In this document: positions 1-8,407 of the stretch, piece by piece | Layout: every line of letters begins with the position of its first letter | Position numbering within the stretch: the first letter of the stretch is position 1 | IMG/VR virus record: IMGVR_UViG_3300031962_000008 | Coordinates: 1 to 41,373 of that record | DNA: 41,373 bases | Reading direction: 5' to 3' (one strand) | Source: a virus | Program-made: the position numbers and the translations under genes | The notes under the pieces: model-generated | Databases searched by the model: none | What the model saw: only the letters and a program-made list of their open reading frames with translations | What the model was told of the DNA's origin: nothing

Positions 1-159
1 TGTGCTGTTCCAGATTGATTGATGATAAAAGCGTCGTTGGCAACTGCGATAAACCAGGGTTCTCCATTGAAATCAAGAGTGATCGAACCATTCGCCGCTA
101 AGTTCATCGCACCCGTTAGGTTTGTCTCTCCATCCTTGAAGATAAGATTCGTTGCCGCT
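1..159. repeat. Terminal overlap, left copy (circular closure)
   Basis: These 159 bases recur at 41215-41373 with one difference (T at 127, G at 41341). The gene reading leftward through position 1 continues in frame at 41214, so the repeat is best read as the overlap of a circular assembly of about 41,214 bp rather than a true terminal redundancy. The mismatch changes a GAG (Glu) codon to GCG (Ala) in the spanning gene. Confidence 0.93.
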
Positions 160-434
160 CCGACAGTAAGAATCATTTGATACACGCGGATATTCCGAGT
201 CGTGCTTGTTGAGACAATTACATTATCGCCAGTCGTACTAAAGTTAATGGAAGCACTGACTAAGTTGGCGGTTGTCGTCGTGCTGTAAGCGAGAGCAAAT
301 GGAGTCATGCCGCCAATACCTTGAACAGTTGTTACCTCTGGCGATGGACTCCCCGCATACCCCGTTCCCGCCTTTGCTTGACCGGCGCAAAGCATAACGC
401 CGAGAAACGCCAATCCTGCAAGTAGTTTTTTCAC
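1..434 (-). CDS. Secreted fibre/tip-like protein, runs across the circular junction
   Basis: This is the 5' part of a 154-aa protein. It starts at GTG 434 behind an AAGGAG box and, after position 1, continues at 41214 to a TAA at 41186-41184. The N-terminus is a clear Sec signal peptide: KK, a hydrophobic stretch, then a QAKA|G cleavage site near residue 22. The mature part is rich in Thr, Ser, Asn and Val and looks like beta-structured phage appendage protein. The last codons overlap the next upstream gene start (ATG 41194). It lies at the end of a string of tail and lysis genes, so a role in the virion tip or at the host surface is plausible, but no domain is recognised. The two terminal copies differ by one Glu/Ala codon. 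Confidence 0.8.
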   Translation of the reverse strand, partial: MKKLLAGLAFLGVMLCAGQAKAGTGYAGSPSPEVTTVQGIGGMTPFALAYSTTTTANLVSASINFSTTGDNVIVSTSTTRNIRVYQMILTVGAATNLIFKDGETNLTGAMNLAANGSITLDFNGEPWFIAVANDAFIINQSGTA

Positions 435-449
435 TGTGTTCTCCTTTGT

Positions 450-779
450 CTATTGATATGTTGTTCCAATTAATCCGCTTAAGCCACCCTGAAAATTGGA
501 TATCCCCGAATTCAGTTGAGTCGCCCTCTCTTGAACGTAGGCTTTTATATCGTTGGCTGTCATTTTGGGAGAATAAGGAACATTGATAACTTCGTTTGGC
601 TTTCCATCTGATCTGCTGATGGTAATTGCTAAATTGTTCGTGGTTTGATTGCCGGAGATATTGGTGATCGTTAGGATGACAGTCAGCAAAAAACTTGCTA
701 AATTCATCCCCTCAAAATCCGGGCATGGGGGGTGGGGAATGTATTGGTTGCTTTGGTCTACGACAATTATATTTGCCAT
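450..779 (-). CDS. Hypothetical protein, beta-rich, 109 aa
   Basis: I do not recognise the family. From about residue 27 the protein shows a hydrophobic, strand-like segment (TVILTITNISG), a second strand (LAITISRSDGK) and a C-terminal helical part ending in a Gly-rich tail. Start choice is uncertain. ATG 779 has no visible Shine-Dalgarno sequence, and ATG 707 (85 aa) has GAGGGG immediately against the codon. The shorter form would avoid most of the overlap with the small plus-strand gene at 739-864. It sits between an ejection-type protein and a secreted protein in the late operon, which suggests a minor virion component. Confidence 0.6.
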   Translation of the reverse strand: MANIIVVDQSNQYIPHPPCPDFEGMNLASFLLTVILTITNISGNQTTNNLAITISRSDGKPNEVINVPYSPKMTANDIKAYVQERATQLNSGISNFQGGLSGLIGTTYQ

Positions 780-864
780 TTATCTTGATTATCAATTTGC
801 GAACATAAGAAAAGAACTGATTGATTTAACAATAGCAATCCGTGAATTAAATGAAGTTGATTAA
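739..864 (+). CDS. Putative 41-aa membrane protein on the opposite strand
   Basis: Starting at ATG 739 behind a GGGGGTGGGG stretch, this encodes a hydrophobic segment (residues 2-18, rich in W, L, I, F) followed by an amphipathic helix (NIRKELIDLTIAIRELNE). That is the layout of small phage membrane proteins such as holin or spanin partners. It fills the only sizeable gap between the two minus-strand genes here, and its TAA overlaps the opposing stop of the 759-aa gene in the shared tetranucleotide TTAA. It may instead be a chance antisense frame, but the composition looks protein-like. It would be transcribed against the late operon and no promoter is visible. Confidence 0.42.
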   Translation: MYWLLWSTTIIFAIYLDYQFANIRKELIDLTIAIRELNEVD

Positions 865-3140
865 GGCATTCTTCTTTGATTGAATTTGTCCTTTAGCTTT
901 TGTAATTGATCTACTATTGGTGCTCCTTTTAACGGAGCCGCCAAAGAACTTCCCGCTAAGTCAGAAGCTATCTCACCTAAACTTGAAGCCGCTCTAATCC
1001 CACCACTGATTAGTTTCGGAGAAGTGGCCGCAATCATAGATGTTCCAGCCCCAACCTTACCCATGAGAATATCTCTCAATCCAAAAGCGGCCAGGAACTT
1101 CCTGCCAAAAATATCGCTGAGTTGTAGGGCTGAAAAATGTTTGAAAAGCTCTGGAATGTTGTCGGTTCCATTTTGCTGATCTAATTTGTCAAGTTCTGTT
1201 AAAACTTCTTGGTTTTTACCACTGGATTTTGTAAACAAGCCAGCTAGAAAATCTTGAGTTGAACCAGGCGTTTTGAATCCTTTATTTATACCGCTCCAAA
1301 TCGTTGATAAATCCTTTACATTCTGACCGACAGGACTGGATGGATATGCCACTGGTTTTAAGGTGGATGGATTTGTGGGCATCGTTTGAGGAAGATTCGT
1401 TAAACTTCGTGGATTTGTAAGAACTTCCCTTGCTTGATCTATAAGTTTATTTACGGCTGTTTCGTTCGCTACTTTCCCACTAGAAGCAACTCCGCCAGAA
1501 AGAATCTGAGCCGCCTTATCTTTTAACTCTTGCGTGGCAAAATGACCTGATAAATCATCTATATATTTGTCGCCAGTTATGTTTTCAATTCCTTTCAAAG
1601 CATCCATCGTATCCTGACTCTTTCCAGTCGGACTTGTTAAAGCGGCCTTGATATAATCTTCTGCCCTGCCGCCGTTTTGAATATGCGTTTGAACTTGATC
1701 GTAAAGATTGGCAATAGTGCGAAATTTATCATCTTTTTCACGAACTCCTGGTGCTATTTCATCTAACCTTGAATTAATCTTTGTCGCCATGTCTTGTAAA
1801 GTAGAATTCATATTATCCTGAACACCTGGCACCTGCGTATTAGCGGCAGGAGTTTTAAGATTTTTATAGATGCCATCGCGCAAAGCTAATAAAGCTTCTG
1901 TTTCATCACCAGGTTTCATTCTTGCTTGTTGAGCAGGATCGCTTAATGCCTTAAAACGTTGAGCTATTTCTGCTGGTCTAGGAGCGGCAAATTCAGGAGG
2001 AATGCCTTGATTTGATAAAGCTTCTAATTCCGGTGAAAGTTTCTCTCCATGTTTAGCAATTTGTTGTCTAAGAAATTCCAGTTTTTCACCCATTGGAACT
2101 GGGATATTCGTTCTAGTTCCAGGCCCATATGAAGCGAGAGCATCTATTCTTTCATCATCGGATAAAGACCCTTTTGCTTTTCCTAATTCTTGCCCGGCTG
2201 ATTTTCTTGCCTCAACGATTGAATTTTGAAAGTTGCCTATCAAATCTTTAACTTCTCCCGGATCACCAGAATAAATATCCAAGTGGTCTGGATTCTTCAT
2301 AATTTGCGCGGCAGACATAGGCGAGATTGATTTTGCTAACTGGATAGCTTGCTGTTGACCAGCTTGATCCGATTTTATAGAGGAAATGTTTTTGACATAG
2401 GCCTGACCTTCGGCGGTTTGAGCCGGAGTGAAAACGGTTGGTTCGGGAAGCGTAGCTTGAGTCTTTTTCGCCCATGCGGTTCTAATGTCATTGACGATGT
2501 TTTTAATATCTTCCATGCTCCCATAGTCTTTTAGTTTTCCGTTATCCTGAAATAATGCTCTCCATGCGGCAGGAGCCTTTGCCGTCAATACGCCAAGAGC
2601 TTCCGGGAGCAGAGTATTTTTCATCCACGAACCGGCGGCACTTACCCTTCCACCCGTCAAAGCATCCCCCGCCATCACTGCGCCCTTACCGAGAGCTTTT
2701 ACGGCTGGCAATAATAACTCACCAGTAGCTGTCATCTTCGCACCAGTATCAAACGCTTTCGCCTGATCTCCAATGTTCTTCATAAACGTCTGCGGCTTAT
2801 CGCCTTCAAAGGTTTGTCCGATAGCTTGATCTAGGGCAGTTCCAAAAGAATAGCCTGCCCCACCACCCGCCGTACTTGCCGCTTCCATTCCAGAAGGGCC
2901 ACCCGGCGCACCGAAAGGAGCGGCCAACATGCTACCCACCCCCGCTCCCGCCAAAGGAAGGAATTGGCGTTGGGCTTCCCTCAACTTTCCTTTCATTGAT
3001 ACGTCTGGATTGGGTTTTGAAAACACGCTATCTATATAGGCATCCGCATCATCAGGTGCAGACTGAGATTGAACAGGCTGTCTCGGTCTGGCGAAAACGC
3101 TGTCAACGTAGGAATCTACGTCGTCAACTGTCTGTGGCAT
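861..3140 (-). CDS. Large ejection / internal virion protein, 759 aa
   Basis: This is one of three consecutive large proteins downstream of the tail genes, in the place where P22-like phages keep their DNA-ejection proteins. The N-terminus has two copies of a short acidic motif (DDVDSYVDSVF near residues 6-16 and DDADAYIDSVF near 30-40). A Gly/Ala-rich hydrophobic region follows (about 62-105) that could insert in a membrane, then a long Gln/Lys/Asp-rich helical body, and another hydrophobic Gly/Ala segment near residue 700. No peptidoglycan hydrolase motif is seen. The start ATG overlaps the stop of the 354-aa gene (TAATG). Assignment rests on position, size and composition. Confidence 0.72.
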   Translation of the reverse strand: MPQTVDDVDSYVDSVFARPRQPVQSQSAPDDADAYIDSVFSKPNPDVSMKGKLREAQRQFLPLAGAGVGSMLAAPFGAPGGPSGMEAASTAGGGAGYSFGTALDQAIGQTFEGDKPQTFMKNIGDQAKAFDTGAKMTATGELLLPAVKALGKGAVMAGDALTGGRVSAAGSWMKNTLLPEALGVLTAKAPAAWRALFQDNGKLKDYGSMEDIKNIVNDIRTAWAKKTQATLPEPTVFTPAQTAEGQAYVKNISSIKSDQAGQQQAIQLAKSISPMSAAQIMKNPDHLDIYSGDPGEVKDLIGNFQNSIVEARKSAGQELGKAKGSLSDDERIDALASYGPGTRTNIPVPMGEKLEFLRQQIAKHGEKLSPELEALSNQGIPPEFAAPRPAEIAQRFKALSDPAQQARMKPGDETEALLALRDGIYKNLKTPAANTQVPGVQDNMNSTLQDMATKINSRLDEIAPGVREKDDKFRTIANLYDQVQTHIQNGGRAEDYIKAALTSPTGKSQDTMDALKGIENITGDKYIDDLSGHFATQELKDKAAQILSGGVASSGKVANETAVNKLIDQAREVLTNPRSLTNLPQTMPTNPSTLKPVAYPSSPVGQNVKDLSTIWSGINKGFKTPGSTQDFLAGLFTKSSGKNQEVLTELDKLDQQNGTDNIPELFKHFSALQLSDIFGRKFLAAFGLRDILMGKVGAGTSMIAATSPKLISGGIRAASSLGEIASDLAGSSLAAPLKGAPIVDQLQKLKDKFNQRRMP

Positions 3141-4204
3141 TATTGGTTACCCATCCCTGCCATTGCGAAGTCTGCTGGCGTCTGATCTTGTTGAGTAGGT
3201 TGTTGTTGTCCACCTTGAGGATTGGCGATAGCATGAAGATTCGTTATCTGTATGTTCCGCATGACTTTGCTAATGGCCAGTTTGCTGTAACCCTGTTTTT
3301 TAAGATTCTCTATCACCTTACTTCCCGCCGTAAAAGAATCCATACCTTTACCACCCTGCTTAGGAGAAGTGGTCAAAGTGTTGTAGGCGACCATCGCCTT
3401 AGAAGAAAGGTCATTCAATTCATCTATGGACTGAATATGAGTGCTACCAGGATTTTTCAAACTGTCTTTTAAAAGTTCTTGACCCGTTTGAATCTCATCC
3501 TGATTTAAAGGTACTTCATTTGTTCCATAGAGAGAGCCCGGAACGTGCTTTACATACTTAGGCTTTCCAGTTTTAGGATCGGTGTTGGCCATCTCAAACT
3601 GTTTGGCAATAGCTTGAGGAGTTAAATCTTTTCCCCCTTGCTTTCCTATTCCATCAAGAGCATAAGAAGGAATGTTATCTCCAAAGGCTTTTTGAGCCGC
3701 TTGAGCTTGAATATCGGCATCGTCTTTGTCGAGGCCTAGACCTTGAAGATATTGGGAGGCGTAACTTGCGGGGATAGGCTTCTCGTTCTTTTCGCCTGAG
3801 TTTTTGTTTTTAGTATCCCACATCTTGAAAAAATCAGCATTGGAAACGTCTTTGTTTTTACCAAAGACTTGTGGAACCCATTCCAGTCCACTCAATTTTC
3901 CTACATTGTCAGTATTTATGCTCTGCACTAAATTAGGATTAGAATTATCCGTGCTATATTTCTTGTCAATCTGTTTTTGAAACTCGTAGAGTTGCATCTG
4001 TTGTCGAGTGTCCCTATCCGTATCAGCTTGTTTATTAGCCTGATCGAATTTACTGCTGTATTGATTTCCACTCAAATATCCGGCAAGCGTATCGGCAAGG
4101 CCAGAAAGGAATCCATTCCCTCCCCCTCCGCTCGCAGGTGTGCCTACTCCTGCCACCGTTCCTCCGGGTGAGCTGATCGGTGTTGGTGCGCCAGTGTTAT
4201 CCAT
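3140..4204 (-). CDS. Probable ejection / internal virion protein, 354 aa
   Basis: The sequence is hydrophilic and Gln/Asn/Lys-rich, with a Gly/Pro/Ser-rich start (residues 1-32), a short Gly-Leu hydrophobic patch, then mostly helical sequence and a Gln-rich C-terminus. It begins at an ATG behind AGGGGGAA and is coupled to the 759-aa gene by a TAATG overlap. Together with the 353-aa and 759-aa proteins it forms a three-gene set typical of podovirus ejection proteins. No catalytic motif is visible. It could also be a tail-associated scaffold. Confidence 0.65.
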   Translation of the reverse strand: MDNTGAPTPISSPGGTVAGVGTPASGGGGNGFLSGLADTLAGYLSGNQYSSKFDQANKQADTDRDTRQQMQLYEFQKQIDKKYSTDNSNPNLVQSINTDNVGKLSGLEWVPQVFGKNKDVSNADFFKMWDTKNKNSGEKNEKPIPASYASQYLQGLGLDKDDADIQAQAAQKAFGDNIPSYALDGIGKQGGKDLTPQAIAKQFEMANTDPKTGKPKYVKHVPGSLYGTNEVPLNQDEIQTGQELLKDSLKNPGSTHIQSIDELNDLSSKAMVAYNTLTTSPKQGGKGMDSFTAGSKVIENLKKQGYSKLAISKVMRNIQITNLHAIANPQGGQQQPTQQDQTPADFAMAGMGNQ

Positions 4205-4219
4205 TCTTCCCCCTGATTA

Positions 4220-5281
4220 TCATGCTGAACCGCCCCAGCCACCGAGATCGCCGCCCAATTCCCCTCCGATAACCGCTCCTGGAGGGCCACCGATTGCGCC
4301 TCCAATCAAACCCCCGCCAACTTTTCCAAGAGCCGTATCAATACCAAAACGCTGTTTTTGTTTTTGCCTCCCCGTCGCTCCCGCCTGATCTATATTTTTA
4401 CCGGCCAACTGTGTAACCCGATTCAAAGCGTCTTGATTTGCGCTGAATATACTATCCACACCTTTTGTGAGCATATTGTTTTGATAGTTTCTGGCGGCCA
4501 AAGCCTCGTTGTATTGGGCTTGCCATGCTCCCAACTTCTGTTTATTTTGAGCTTGCCAATTAGCAATAGTTCCCTGATTTACTATGTCTCTAACTCCACC
4601 CGCATAATCCATCAACTGCTGATTTTTGTTGACGGCCAAATCAACGCCTGTTTGGTTCAACGCCTGATTGAAAGCTCCTGAAGAAAAGCCGCCAGAGGCC
4701 GCAAACTTGGCAGAAAGTTGGTCTGCCGCATGATTCAAAACCTGCTTATCAATCTCGTCAATCTGTCCACCTATATCGGCATTGGCTCCGGCCAAATCCA
4801 TATGTTGTTGCAACTGCAAGGAGGCTATTTGGGGATATTGCTGGATAATACCAGTCATCAAAGTTTTACGGGCATTCACGTCATTTTGAACATTTGTCAA
4901 AGACGATCTTAAAGCGGTGATCTGTTGTAAATCACTTGGGCTTAATTGCTTAGACCATGTTCCAAAGTCAGAACCAGGTTGCTGACCATAAATAGCACCC
5001 AGAGCGTCATCTACTGGTGTTCCGAGGGCTATTTGAGCGAGTAAAGGGATGCCGGAAGGGTCTGCCTGACCCATTGTGGGGCCGATACCAGGAGGGTTGG
5101 CGGGGCCAGGTTGACCGCCCCCACCACCGCCGCCATTGAACCAACTGGAAGGTTTAAGGATTCCCGATTTCCCGTTTCCACCATAAATAGCACCACCAGT
5201 AGCGGCATTGGCGATTTCCGCTGTTCCAAAAGTTGCTACGTCAGTTGCAGCTCTTACAAAAAAATCTCCTACTCCACCCAT
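4220..5281 (-). CDS. Probable ejection protein with glycine zippers, 353 aa
   Basis: The N-terminal third contains Gly-rich stretches (a GGGGGGG run near residue 55). The middle is Gln/Ala-rich helical sequence. The C-terminus (about 320-350) is a textbook glycine-zipper, GGGLIGGAIGGPPGAVIGG, of the kind used by ejection proteins to form membrane channels. The start ATG follows AGAAGGAG. It is the first of three consecutive proteins of this kind, downstream of the GNAT-like gene. The role is inferred from composition and gene order. Confidence 0.7.
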   Translation of the reverse strand: MGGVGDFFVRAATDVATFGTAEIANAATGGAIYGGNGKSGILKPSSWFNGGGGGGGQPGPANPPGIGPTMGQADPSGIPLLAQIALGTPVDDALGAIYGQQPGSDFGTWSKQLSPSDLQQITALRSSLTNVQNDVNARKTLMTGIIQQYPQIASLQLQQHMDLAGANADIGGQIDEIDKQVLNHAADQLSAKFAASGGFSSGAFNQALNQTGVDLAVNKNQQLMDYAGGVRDIVNQGTIANWQAQNKQKLGAWQAQYNEALAARNYQNNMLTKGVDSIFSANQDALNRVTQLAGKNIDQAGATGRQKQKQRFGIDTALGKVGGGLIGGAIGGPPGAVIGGELGGDLGGWGGSA

Positions 5282-5716
5282 TTACAACTCCTTCTTAAAC
5301 GATGTGTAATTAAATGAATAACCAAAGCGTTTAACCCATCTTTCGTAAACCAATGGATTGTGTTTTGTTACACACGAAATATATTTCAGGTTCATTCTTT
5401 TTGCTGAATTTTCCAATATATTCACACAAGTTCCGGTGTGTCTGTTCTGCCATTTATTTTGTAGATAAAATTGCCAAACTTGAATCCCATTGTTTTTTCC
5501 ATCCTGAACAAATCTGATGAGCATATAACCAACCGGCATACCATCCCCAAGAGCGATCCAAAACTGAGGAGCCTCTTGTTTCTTTTGTCCGTTACGGACA
5601 AAATGTTCAGTGATTCCAAAGGCAGTGAGGGAATTGTCTTTGCTTCTCCTGACGTATTCGATGGCGTTTTTGAGGATTTCTCTTGTGTTTTCATGCGTAA
5701 CGTCCTTTGGCTCCAC
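5282..5716 (-). CDS. GNAT-fold acetyltransferase-like protein
   Basis: The 144-aa protein has the pattern of a GNAT fold: a strand with FWIALGDGMPVGYMLIRF (about 52-69), a second strand with a helix-start region around NKWQNRHTGTCVNILENSA, and a late strand with KYISCVTKHNP plus ...RFGYSFNYTSF, as in the acetyl-CoA binding family. The pyrophosphate-binding R/Q-x-x-G-x-G/A loop is imperfect (QNRHTG), so activity is uncertain. Start is GTG 5716. In many podoviruses a GNAT-like gene sits next to ejection proteins and is annotated as an internal virion protein, and the same arrangement is seen here. Confidence 0.55.
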   Translation of the reverse strand: MEPKDVTHENTREILKNAIEYVRRSKDNSLTAFGITEHFVRNGQKKQEAPQFWIALGDGMPVGYMLIRFVQDGKNNGIQVWQFYLQNKWQNRHTGTCVNILENSAKRMNLKYISCVTKHNPLVYERWVKRFGYSFNYTSFKKEL

Positions 5717-5726
5717 GAGTCTAAAC

Positions 5727-6767
5727 TCAAAGGCCAGGGTTCCCCCCGACTCCTAAAGAGTTATCAATGAAGCCAGAAACGTAAATATCGTAAGCCTGTC
5801 CCGCAGTGCCCGCTATCTTGAATCCGTTGGCAGCTTGAACCAGAGCCTCAGCGGCGGCGGCAGTGCCGCTTGGCGTCTGAAAGTAATTTGTTGCGGCGGC
5901 GGAATCTGAAAAACTGATGCTCGATCCACCTCCTGAGTTACCCGCCACGCCGCGATAATAAACCAAAGTCATGTTGTTGGGAATTTGGCTTCCTGTGATA
6001 AGTCCAGTAGCATAGGTGTAAGTGGCATTCGTACCAGAAGCCACAGAAGCCACCCTTGGCCCACTTCCTGCTTGTCCCTGTCCAGTTGTTGTGTTCTTGA
6101 ATTTTGTCGTGTTGCCGGACATGACGAAATTCAATATCACGCCGGGACTTCCAGAATTATCCCCATAGCAGAGCATCCCAAGATAGACCCATCCATTTGT
6201 TCCAAAGTAAGTGTTGAGATTGGCGAAATTTGTTTGAATAGGAAGGTAGGTAGAAGCTACGATGACGAAATCAGTTGTATTGACCTGAGACTTGACTGCG
6301 TAATTTGCATACCAAGTATTCGTTACTGCCGTACTGACCATCACGCCGGATTGAGCCGTTCCCGTCAAAGCCATCGTGCGGGTTACATCCAAATTAATAT
6401 GGGAAGCCGTGCTGTCCGTCCTTGCCGTTCCATCGGGGAAAACGATAAGAGCTTGCCCTGCGGTTCCATTTAATCCAACCTCTATCGTCGTGCTACTGAT
6501 CCCTAGATATTGAAGAACCGGCCTTCTGTAATTGAAAATTTGCTGGACGCCGGTGGAGAGATTGGAGTAATTGACGCCGTTGGCGGCGATGTTATTATTG
6601 TTGATTGAGCCGTTATAATCGTTAACAATCGTACTGAAATTTGTATTCATTTGTGTCGGATCAATAACCGTTCCGGCAGTGAAAGTATTTGGAATTGTTA
6701 AAGTTGTCGCCTTTACTGTGGCCACCAATGAGGCCACACATAGAATAATCAAACTTAATTTACGCAT
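5727..6767 (-). CDS. Tail fibre-like protein with signal peptide, 346 aa
   Basis: The start at ATG 6767 is supported by AGGGGGAAC; an upstream in-frame ATG at 6782 is less likely. The first 20 residues (RKLSLIILCVASLVATVKA) form a Sec signal peptide with an AxA-like cleavage site. Next comes an Asn-rich segment with NTFTAGTVIDPTQMNTNF, a motif type common at the start of phage fibre repeats, then long Thr/Ser/Gly-rich beta sequence. It lies directly after the gp10-like tail gene, the position of a tail fibre or spike. A secreted fibre is odd, because virions assemble in the cytoplasm. Confidence 0.7.
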   Translation of the reverse strand: MRKLSLIILCVASLVATVKATTLTIPNTFTAGTVIDPTQMNTNFSTIVNDYNGSINNNNIAANGVNYSNLSTGVQQIFNYRRPVLQYLGISSTTIEVGLNGTAGQALIVFPDGTARTDSTASHINLDVTRTMALTGTAQSGVMVSTAVTNTWYANYAVKSQVNTTDFVIVASTYLPIQTNFANLNTYFGTNGWVYLGMLCYGDNSGSPGVILNFVMSGNTTKFKNTTTGQGQAGSGPRVASVASGTNATYTYATGLITGSQIPNNMTLVYYRGVAGNSGGGSSISFSDSAAATNYFQTPSGTAAAAEALVQAANGFKIAGTAGQAYDIYVSGFIDNSLGVGGNPGL

Positions 6768-6778
6768 TGTTCCCCCTA

Positions 6779-8407
6779 TCATTCAGACCATGCCTCTGGC
6801 TTATAAATTGGAACGTAACCAAGCAAACTCACATTAGTCGCATTCGATGAATTGACATATTGAACCCTGAAAGCCTTGATACCGCTTCTGTTGATTTCGT
6901 TCCTTGCCCACTTCGTTGAAGCTCCCCCCCAATAGTCCGTTCCCCAAATAGCTACCTTCCACAAGGCTCCATTGGCTCCGGCGTTCAAAGTAAAAGTATC
7001 CGCATAAGCGGGACTGTAATCATAAGCCACATTCATCGTTACTGTTGTGGTTGAAATGTCTGTTCCCAGGAACGTGTAAATCCACTTGAGTTGTTTGTCT
7101 AAATCAGGAGAGCCAAGAACAATATCCTGACTGGTGTAGCTAGCGGTAATGGCAGTTGATTTGTTGCTCGGATTGTCCGAGTTTCCCACATCGTGCTTGT
7201 AAACTCCGCCTGTCGTATCCCCGCTGAAAATCCAATTCTGATTGTTGTTATCCTCAACCTGTATCAAGGCATTGGCGTTGATTCCCGCATAAGTCGTCCA
7301 TGCCTTGTGTTGGTTTGTGTCTCCCAAGTGGTAGTCATAGACAAGAATCTCTGAGTTTGTCGTTAGAGAACCCGTAGCAATCGCCAACCAGTATTGGGTG
7401 TATTTACCTGACTTTGCCGAGGTTGATTGGGCAAACTGGGTCTTGTTGATTTTCAAAAACTCATTCCAGATCGGCTCTGAAATCCTATGGATTTGAGGAT
7501 TCCCGAAGTAATCAAATCCCGTCATCTGATAAATGCCGTCAGCTCCCTGCCAGAAAACACCATGATCCCTGATGACCTGAACTGAATTTTTAGCCCAACA
7601 ACCAATGCCTCTGGCTATCGGCCTAGCTATAAAAGCGTTGGCTCCCGAAAGCCCGGTAATTGAGGCGGCGTAAATTGACCGTTTTTTAAATATGAGTAGG
7701 TATCTCCACGCCACAGCAATGTCAACAATCGAATCCCCGTCGTTGTAGCCAAGATCTATGTAATTATTGGTCGGCCATGAATCTACCGTATTGACATCTG
7801 ACCACCTGAGGCGGGATGGATAGGAAGTTCCAGATTCTGTCGTATTGCCAAAAAATAAATAGTTAAAAAAGCTGGCGCAAGTCTTGGCTCCTGTCGGCGC
7901 GCCCGTTAAAGCGGCGGCACTCGCCGATGCGCTTATTTTGAAAGGAGCATCGGTTTCATTACAGAAAACCCGGTAATCATTGAGAGAATCGGATTGAACG
8001 AGATTTGACGCGCTGTTGGTAAGCGTGATTCCATTGGTAACGTCTGTGAAAGAACCGCCAAAGACATTGGAAGTCTTATAGACGCCTGTTCCAGAAACAA
8101 CTGCGAGGAAAGAAGTGCCTGTCTGAGCTAGATGGTAGCCGCCGCCAGTAACGGGAGAAGAACTCAATGCCGCGTTAAAGGCATAACCAGTTCTCTTGGT
8201 AAGTTGCCCTCTTTGAGAAAGGCTGAAATTGACGATGGATTTGGCTTCATCCGTCAGGAAAGGAGATGTGTGATCCTCCATTCCACCGACAAAGTTGAAG
8301 CGTCTCTCCGGGATAAGATCGGTTCCTGGAGGTTTCAAATCCTGTGGAGCCGCGAAAACAGGGGCGATCAGAAATAGAGGAAGCAGGAATCTGGCGAATT
8401 TCCTCAC
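6779..8407 (-). CDS. P22 gp10-like tail stabilisation/hub protein with signal peptide
   Basis: The 542-aa protein has the features of the phage stabilisation protein family (P22 gp10-like, beta-propeller): an early FNFVGGMEDHTSPF segment (about 38-51), an RGQLTKRTGY repeat, then WRYLLIFKKRSIYAAS and a GVFWQGADGIYQMTG strand set. Family members join the portal and adaptor ring to the tail needle. Here it begins with a predicted Sec signal peptide (RKFARFLLPLFLIAPVFA|APQ). It starts at GTG 8407, overlapping the previous stop (GTGA). The signal peptide is unexpected for this family and may be a real adaptation or a membrane anchor. Confidence 0.72.
   Translation of the reverse strand: MRKFARFLLPLFLIAPVFAAPQDLKPPGTDLIPERRFNFVGGMEDHTSPFLTDEAKSIVNFSLSQRGQLTKRTGYAFNAALSSSPVTGGGYHLAQTGTSFLAVVSGTGVYKTSNVFGGSFTDVTNGITLTNSASNLVQSDSLNDYRVFCNETDAPFKISASASAAALTGAPTGAKTCASFFNYLFFGNTTESGTSYPSRLRWSDVNTVDSWPTNNYIDLGYNDGDSIVDIAVAWRYLLIFKKRSIYAASITGLSGANAFIARPIARGIGCWAKNSVQVIRDHGVFWQGADGIYQMTGFDYFGNPQIHRISEPIWNEFLKINKTQFAQSTSAKSGKYTQYWLAIATGSLTTNSEILVYDYHLGDTNQHKAWTTYAGINANALIQVEDNNNQNWIFSGDTTGGVYKHDVGNSDNPSNKSTAITASYTSQDIVLGSPDLDKQLKWIYTFLGTDISTTTVTMNVAYDYSPAYADTFTLNAGANGALWKVAIWGTDYWGGASTKWARNEINRSGIKAFRVQYVNSSNATNVSLLGYVPIYKPEAWSE

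Noticed and set aside
2876-3472. Plus-strand 198-aa frame opposite the ejection proteins
   Set aside because: Lies wholly antisense to two well-supported genes and has a composition typical of a shadow frame.
5422-5730. Second frame over the GNAT-like gene on the same strand
   Set aside because: Overlaps the GNAT gene completely, with no independent ribosome-binding site and no recognisable motif.
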